Positions 31,677 to 39,193 of a stretch of DNA of 39,193 nt are shown piece by piece. This DNA is from Gammaproteobacteria bacterium. GTDB taxonomy: Bacteria > Pseudomonadota > Gammaproteobacteria > SZUA-229. The first letter of the stretch is position 1, and each line of letters opens with the position of its first letter. A program made the translations under genes and the position numbers. The stretch lies in contig JASBSR010000017.1 in the NCBI GenBank assembly GCA_030148865.1, positions 1 to 39,193 on the forward strand. Reading direction: 5' to 3'. Below the pieces are notes generated by a model. It did no database searches, was not told the DNA's origin, and saw only the letters and a list, made by a program, of their open reading frames with translations.

Positions 31677-32861
31677 GTGGAAGCTTATATTCTCGACTGG
31701 CTTAGTCTGTTCTTTCGCTGGTTCCATGTCATTGTCGGCATTGCCTGGATAGGCGCATCATTCTACTTTGTCTGGTTAGACAATAGCCTTGAATCTCCGT
31801 CCGACTGGAAACGTACCAAAGGCATAAAAGGTGATTTGTGGGCAATCCATGGTGGTGGATTTTATGAGGTGGCCAAATATAAGCTTGGACCGGAAAAACT
31901 GCCTGAAACTCTACATTGGTTTAAATGGGAGGCATATACTACCTGGCTGACCGGAATAGTACTGCTGAGCATTGTTTATTACTCTCATGCACAAACGTAT
32001 ATGACAGGACCACTGAGCTGGATCAATAGCCCGGCACTGAGCATTGTGGCGGGGTTATCTTTTTTGCTGGTCAGTGTCATCGTCTATGAGATCCTGTTCA
32101 GAATGTCAGTGGTCAACAAAGGATTGTACTTTGCTCTGCTAATACTGATCGTGTTTGGTTTTCTCAGCTGGCTGGCGTTTCAGTTATTCTCGTCGCGCGC
32201 AGCATTTATTCATATCGGAGCGGCTATCGGCAGCATCATGGTGGCGAATGTGTTTCTGGGAATCATTCCTGCCCAGGTCGCCTTTGTCAAAGCAATCAAG
32301 GCGGGTACGTTACCAGATCAGGCGCTCGCCAATAAAGCGCGTCTACGATCGGTACACAACAATTATTTTACCCTGCCTGCCATCTTTATCATGATCAGCA
32401 ATCATTATTCATTTGTTTTTTCAAATGAGTATGGCTGGTTATGGTTAATAGCGATCTGTGCCATTGCTGCATATGCGCGGCATTATTTTAATCTAAGAAA
32501 TCAGGGAACCTCAAAACCAGTCATACTGATTACTGCATTACTGGCGCTTGTAGTTCTGGCTTTCATTATGATGCCAGCATCGCTGCGGAATTCGACGATC
32601 AGTACTGGCAGCGTGAGTCAGCAGGCTGTGACGGCTATCATTCAGACACGCTGCTCAGGCTGTCATGCGCTTAAACCACTACAGCCGGGTTTCGTTGCGG
32701 CACCTGCGGGTGTTCTGCTCGAGAGTACCGAGCAGCTGTTAAAGGAAAAGGACAGGGTTCTGAAAGTGGCTGTGTATAGCCATTACATGCCGCTTGGTAA
32801 TATTACACAGATGACAGATGTTGAGCGGGACGAACTGGCTGCATGGCTGAAAGATAAGTAA
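31677..32861 (+). CDS. puuD: Urate hydroxylase PuuD with C-terminal cytochrome c domain
   Basis: This 394-residue membrane protein has an N-terminal urate oxidase-like region with several helices (FFRWFHVIVGIAWIGASFYFVW; then HGGGFYEVAKYKLGPEKLPE) and a C-terminal cytochrome c domain: heme motif CSGCH (326-330) and Met371 in HYMPLGN as probable axial ligand. PuuD oxidises urate to 5-hydroxyisourate at the inner membrane and passes electrons to the respiratory chain, so no H2O2 is made. The start is GTG 31677 directly after the guaD stop. It is the only urate-oxidising enzyme recognised here; no uricase (UaZ) or HpxO is present. Confidence 0.93.
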   Translation: MEAYILDWLSLFFRWFHVIVGIAWIGASFYFVWLDNSLESPSDWKRTKGIKGDLWAIHGGGFYEVAKYKLGPEKLPETLHWFKWEAYTTWLTGIVLLSIVYYSHAQTYMTGPLSWINSPALSIVAGLSFLLVSVIVYEILFRMSVVNKGLYFALLILIVFGFLSWLAFQLFSSRAAFIHIGAAIGSIMVANVFLGIIPAQVAFVKAIKAGTLPDQALANKARLRSVHNNYFTLPAIFIMISNHYSFVFSNEYGWLWLIAICAIAAYARHYFNLRNQGTSKPVILITALLALVVLAFIMMPASLRNSTISTGSVSQQAVTAIIQTRCSGCHALKPLQPGFVAAPAGVLLESTEQLLKEKDRVLKVAVYSHYMPLGNITQMTDVERDELAAWLKDK

Positions 32862-32919
32862 ATGTTTATCAGTTCTGGCATAACGAAAATGGTATCTCAG
32901 CTAGCAGGAGCGGGTTTTG

Positions 32920-33411
32920 ATGAATGAGCAGACAGACACGGCTGATCTTTGTGATCAGTTTCCAGATCAGGTTCGTGTTGCGCTTCCGGGGCTGCTGGCT
33001 TTCGGTGGTGTTCACCGCGCGGCAGGCGAAATCATGGTCATGAATATCGATGAAGAAAATACTAAGGTCTGGCGTCAGCTTGAGGAGCCTGGTAACAATC
33101 GCTTACTTGTGATCAATAACAATGCAAACTACTGTGCCGTTTTTGGCGATAGAATGGCCGCTATTGCCGTTAGTAACGCCTGGCGGGGTGTAATCATTAA
33201 TGGTTATGCGCGCGACATTGGCATTATTTCTCAGATGAACCTGGGCCTGTGGGCGCTCGGCGCCTGTCCATGCAAATGCTCGGGCAAGTCTATGCCTGAA
33301 AATACTGGGACTGCTGAATTTCTCGGGCTTGTGTTCAACACTGGCGATCATGTTTATATAGATAATGATGGCCTGCTGCTCAGTGCTGAGAAGATTGATA
33401 TCGAATTTTAG
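32920..33411 (+). CDS. RraA-like aldolase/decarboxylase-family protein
   Basis: This 163-residue protein is homologous to E. coli RraA and to 4-hydroxy-4-methyl-2-oxoglutarate aldolases. The D-x20-R-D motif needed for aldolase/oxaloacetate decarboxylase activity is intact: Asp in VFGDRMA and Arg-Asp in NGYARDIG, with 20 residues between. RNase E inhibition is therefore not the only option; a lyase acting on a ureide-derived or oxo-acid product is possible. A CPCKCS cysteine cluster stands where RraA usually has THPVKS. ATG 32920 follows AGGAG at 9 nt. Last gene of the xdh operon, 58 bp after puuD. Confidence 0.8.
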   Translation: MNEQTDTADLCDQFPDQVRVALPGLLAFGGVHRAAGEIMVMNIDEENTKVWRQLEEPGNNRLLVINNNANYCAVFGDRMAAIAVSNAWRGVIINGYARDIGIISQMNLGLWALGACPCKCSGKSMPENTGTAEFLGLVFNTGDHVYIDNDGLLLSAEKIDIEF

Positions 33412-33429
33412 CTATTTTCCTCGCCACTG

Positions 33430-34845
33430 TCATTGGCGACAAATCTTGTAGTACTTGCAGGCAAACGAATAGCTCACAGGCTTTATGTTTTTAAATCCGG
33501 TCAGGCCTTTGCGGCTAAACAAGTTCTCGAAATCCTTCATGCGTTCAGAGTATTTTTTCATTAGCGCAGCTTTGTCGGTGTCATCGATAAATGAATACTC
33601 GAGTGAATTCAGGCCTGTTTTCACTAGTTCGCTCCAGGACAGGTTAAATTGTGTCACTGCCATATAGTACTCGTCGGTCATATTTGAGTCCCACATGCCG
33701 CGATCATCAGTGGAGAGGGCGACGGGAATCCCGACTCTCAGGTATTCCGGAAATGGATGCTGACTATAGTCTGATACATATTCCAATAGCAGGTTACTTA
33801 TCAGGTTTATTTCTACCATATAGTGGCTGTAACGCATCAGTAACATGGTATCGGGGTCTGTGATTAGGTTAACACCGTGGCCGATGCGTTCTGCACCGAG
33901 CAATAGAGTATCTCTGATATGCTCGTTTGGCTCATCGACTTCACCGGCATGGATGGACAGCATGACACCGTGATATTTATGTCTAAGCTCACGTAAGGTT
34001 GAGAGAAACCGTAAGGGGTAACCTTTGTCATTGTCTTCTCTGCCAACCATGTTGACAGCAACATACAGATCCGGGTGGCTAGCGACATACCCGTACATCC
34101 ATTTCAGCTGCTCCTCCGCGTCTGGAAGAAAACGTAACAGTGAGTACTGAAAGCGGACGCTCATACCGGTTGCCAGGACATCTTTATCGGCCAGTCGCTT
34201 CTGGTACAGGTTGTACACTTCTTCGGTATCGAAAGGGCTACCATCGGGATGCTTGAATCCTTTAACCCCGGTCTGGGTTTCCAGGTATAAAAGACCTTCC
34301 TGAGAGAACGCCTGCATATTTTTAACTAACATGTTTACCGTCAGGTAAGGATTCGCGTTCAGGTCTCCAAGGCGTGTCCAGTGTGTTCCAAAAAATTCCT
34401 GACGGCCCTCGCTGGGTTTGTCCAGACGGATACTGTTTTTCCATGCCTGTTTCTCTATATCTGTCAGGTCCTGTAACCGTTTGTACTCAGCTTTTTCACA
34501 GTCATCAAGTTTCTCAAATTCAGATTCCTGCAGATTTACAAACATCATCAGGTATGGTTTTCCGCCATACTCGTTACTACCGTACTTGCAGTTATTGATT
34601 TTGACTTTGGTATAGTAGATATAGCCGTTCTTTTCTTCCTTGATGGCAAGATCGTACCACCAGTCTGACAGGTTCGAGCCGGAGAGGTGATTGTGCAAGT
34701 CACCGCCTTTGGGCATCGCATAGAGAAAGTGATATAGTTCTTCCGGGCTGGCCTGTTTTTTGAAAGCCTCGAACTGATCGTCGAAACTGGCTGCATGAGC
34801 CAGTGGCTGGATCAGGAACAGTGCCAATAAAATATACTTTTTCAT
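33430..34845 (-). CDS. Exported adenosine deaminase-like protein (ADGF type)
   Basis: This 471-residue protein starts with a Sec signal (MKKYILLALFLIQPLAHA, cleavage before ASFDDQ). The adenosine deaminase fold follows with GGDLHNHLSGSN (metal His51, His53), SIHAGEVDEPNEH, ERIGHGVNL and ALSTDDRGMW. The long insert after the first motif is that of secreted ADGF-type adenosine deaminases. It would deaminate adenosine, or a related nucleoside, to inosine in the periplasm. It is expressed from a perfect sigma-54 match at 34887-34902. Its stop faces the RraA-like gene 18 bp away. Confidence 0.88.
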   Translation of the reverse strand: MKKYILLALFLIQPLAHAASFDDQFEAFKKQASPEELYHFLYAMPKGGDLHNHLSGSNLSDWWYDLAIKEEKNGYIYYTKVKINNCKYGSNEYGGKPYLMMFVNLQESEFEKLDDCEKAEYKRLQDLTDIEKQAWKNSIRLDKPSEGRQEFFGTHWTRLGDLNANPYLTVNMLVKNMQAFSQEGLLYLETQTGVKGFKHPDGSPFDTEEVYNLYQKRLADKDVLATGMSVRFQYSLLRFLPDAEEQLKWMYGYVASHPDLYVAVNMVGREDNDKGYPLRFLSTLRELRHKYHGVMLSIHAGEVDEPNEHIRDTLLLGAERIGHGVNLITDPDTMLLMRYSHYMVEINLISNLLLEYVSDYSQHPFPEYLRVGIPVALSTDDRGMWDSNMTDEYYMAVTQFNLSWSELVKTGLNSLEYSFIDDTDKAALMKKYSERMKDFENLFSRKGLTGFKNIKPVSYSFACKYYKICRQ

Positions 34846-34886
34846 TGTTGCTACCCGTATGCGTTCACAAAGTTAGCTTCTTTAGT

Positions 34887-34902
34887 AGCAAGCATTGTGC
34901 CA
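34887..34902 (-). promoter_or_regulatory. Sigma-54 promoter of exported adenosine deaminase
   Basis: The minus strand reads TGGCAC-AATGC-TTGCT, a perfect match to the sigma-54 consensus TGGCAC-N5-TTGC(A/T). The predicted start near 34876 gives a leader of about 31 nt before ATG 34845. Confidence 0.75.
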
Positions 34903-34913
34903 GCTCTGGTTTG

Positions 34914-34929
34914 TGGCATACTCTTTGCT
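34914..34929 (+). promoter_or_regulatory. Sigma-54 promoter of puuE-adenine deaminase operon
   Basis: TGGCAT-ACTCT-TTGCT differs from the consensus at one base. It starts 11 bp from the divergent promoter above. The predicted start near 34940 leaves a leader of about 68 nt before puuE and excludes the longer open frame that would begin at 34897. Confidence 0.7.
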
Positions 34930-35007
34930 GTAGTTATTTTCTATGTAGAAAGTTTATACGCGTATCGATCGTTTCTTTTTGTGAACAGAACAAGACGAGA
35001 GCCTTTT

Positions 35008-36928
<1,921 letters not shown>

Positions 36929-36940
36929 CCCGAGCCTGGA

Positions 36941-37934
36941 TTACTTTATGCCTTTTGCCAACCAGTCCATAGTGGCGACTTCTTCGACGCTTGCGTGCCT
37001 GCCGGCTGGAATTCTAAGAATGCCGTTATTATCCCAGATCGGCCCCTGAAAGGGGTGCACGCTTCCCTGAGAAATACCCGCGATAAGTTCATGTGCTTTA
37101 TTCTGTATGCCTTCGGGTATGACTTTGTTGAAAGCACTGAGCGCAACGGTTTTTTCTTTAAAACCTCCCCAGTAGGTGTCTGGTTTCCAGGTACCCGCAA
37201 GCACCGCTTTTGTCTGTTGTAAATAATAGGAAGTCCAGTCAGTCAGTATGCTAAATAAACTGGCATCCGGTCCGTAGGCACTCATATCAGATGACAGGCC
37301 TATTGAATATACGTGCCGTCGCTGCGCCACCTGCACAGGTGCTGTGCTATCGGTGTGCTGAAGAATGACGTCGACTCCCTGATCAACGAACAGATTACTG
37401 GCATCAGTCTCTTTAACCGGATCATACCAGGTGCTTAGCCAGATCACGCTGAGTTCAGCGTCAGGATTTGCCAGGCTCATGCCAAGCTTTGTCGCGTTGA
37501 TGTCTCTGATAACAGTCGTAATCGGAAATGTTGCAAGGTAGCCGACTTTTCCTGTCTTGCTCATGCGAGCTGCAATATAGCCACTAACAAACAGGGCTTC
37601 GAAGGTTTTTGCCTGGTAGTTCCCGATATTCGGACCCAGTCTGTTCCCATTGACATGTTCAAATGCAACATCGGGAAACTGTTTGGCGGTTTTGAGTACT
37701 GAGCTCATATAGCCAAGCGAAGTAGTGAATATTAGCTTGTGGCCGGTCCTTGCCAGTTGCGTCAATATTCGTTGTGCATCGGATGATTCAGGAACATTCT
37801 CGACATAGGCGGTTTTTAGCATGGCACCAAACTCTTTTTCAATTTGGCGCCTGGCCAGGTCGTGCTGATAGTTCCAGCCATGATCGCCTATCGGACCAAC
37901 ATAGACAAATCCCACTTTGAGTGGTTCGGCCTGT
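36941..37934 (-). pseudogene. Second BMP-family binding protein, 5' end removed by IS3 insertion
   Basis: This is a paralogue of the BMP protein at 19991-21058. From the break, the frame reads QAEPLKVGFVYVGPIGDHGW and continues through the whole mature domain (LIFTTSLGYM, YLATFPITTVIRDINATKLG, QHTDSTAPVQVAQRR) to a stop at 36941. Everything before Gln, that is the signal sequence, start codon and promoter, is replaced by the insertion sequence whose end lies at 37935. A GTG at 37915 could allow internal initiation, but the product would lack an export signal and so could not serve a transporter. No permease or ATPase partner is encoded beside it. It probably once shared the ABC importer or supplied a second specificity. 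Confidence 0.85.
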
Positions 37935-37942
37935 TGTAGTGG

Positions 37943-39132
<1,190 letters not shown>

Positions 39133-39193
39133 TTAATCTATGAGGTGATACTATCACCCCTTATTAAGTGGCCAAAATCACTGAGCCACTACA

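Noticed and set aside
33421..33439. TCGCCA/TGGCGA hairpin as terminator between the RraA-like and adenosine deaminase genes
   Set aside because: Only six base pairs, no proper T-run on either side, and it overlaps the stop codon of the minus-strand gene.
34897..35007. N-terminal extension of PuuE
   Set aside because: The extra 37 residues are unlike PuuE proteins and the DNA contains the sigma-54 promoter; ATG 35008 gives the normal family start.

Overview
The window is a purine-catabolism island from a Proteobacterium, most likely a gammaproteobacterium. That placement rests on gene content: a cytochrome-c-tailed urate hydroxylase (PuuD), RutR-like and sigma-54/NtrC-like regulatory signals, and a RIO1 kinase fragment. 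No rRNA or tRNA is present to fix the taxonomy, and I name no species.

Layout. Positions 1-2474 are a scarred flank: the N-terminal part of a DUF4143 ATPase cut by the window edge, a field of ATGGTAT repeats, a frameshifted and truncated P4-type integrase, and a truncated RIO1-kinase gene fused tail to tail with it. From 9077 down to 2580 runs a tightly overlapping minus-strand operon: flavin oxidase, cytosine-deaminase-like amidohydrolase, biuret-hydrolase-like cysteine hydrolase, NCS2-like permease, AtzG and AtzE. Positions 9338-11059 hold two exported purine enzymes, a Tat-exported deaminase and a Sec-exported nucleosidase with an in-frame TGA. Then come an MFS transporter with an AtzB/8-oxoguanine-deaminase-type amidohydrolase (minus), and DUF2165, an isopenicillin-N-synthase-type oxygenase, an NCS2 permease and an exported DUF985 cupin (plus). 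An 8-oxoguanine deaminase, a RutR-like TetR regulator and a BMP-type purine/nucleoside ABC importer follow (minus, 24639 to 17847). The core degradation operon xdhA-xdhB-xdhC-uraD-uraH-guaD-puuD-rraA-like occupies 24857-33411. It is followed by an exported adenosine deaminase (minus), then puuE and an adenine deaminase (plus), and a second BMP-binding-protein gene beheaded by a complete IS3-family element that ends exactly at the window edge.

How it works together. Adenine and guanine are deaminated, xanthine dehydrogenase makes urate, PuuD, UraH and UraD convert urate to allantoin, and PuuE opens allantoin to allantoate. 8-Oxoguanine enters directly as urate. Several enzymes are predicted to act outside the cytoplasm (Tat deaminase, nucleosidase, ADGF-type adenosine deaminase), feeding the BMP ABC importer and the permeases. 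Genes for using allantoate (allantoicase, ureidoglycolate enzymes, urease) are absent here.

Regulation is the most striking thing in the window. Each of the four large divergent gaps carries back-to-back sigma-54 (-24/-12) promoter matches. A fifth lies before the NCS2 permease, whose leader ends in a perfect intrinsic terminator just before the start codon. Three of the regions also hold NtrC-like palindromes next to RutR-like TGACC-N4-GGTCA boxes, suggesting joint control by nitrogen starvation and a nucleobase-sensing TetR protein. The least-understood module is the 9077-2580 operon, which I read as a candidate pathway for an oxidised purine product such as triuret or biuret, or another N-heterocycle. 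All calls are by eye, without database searches.
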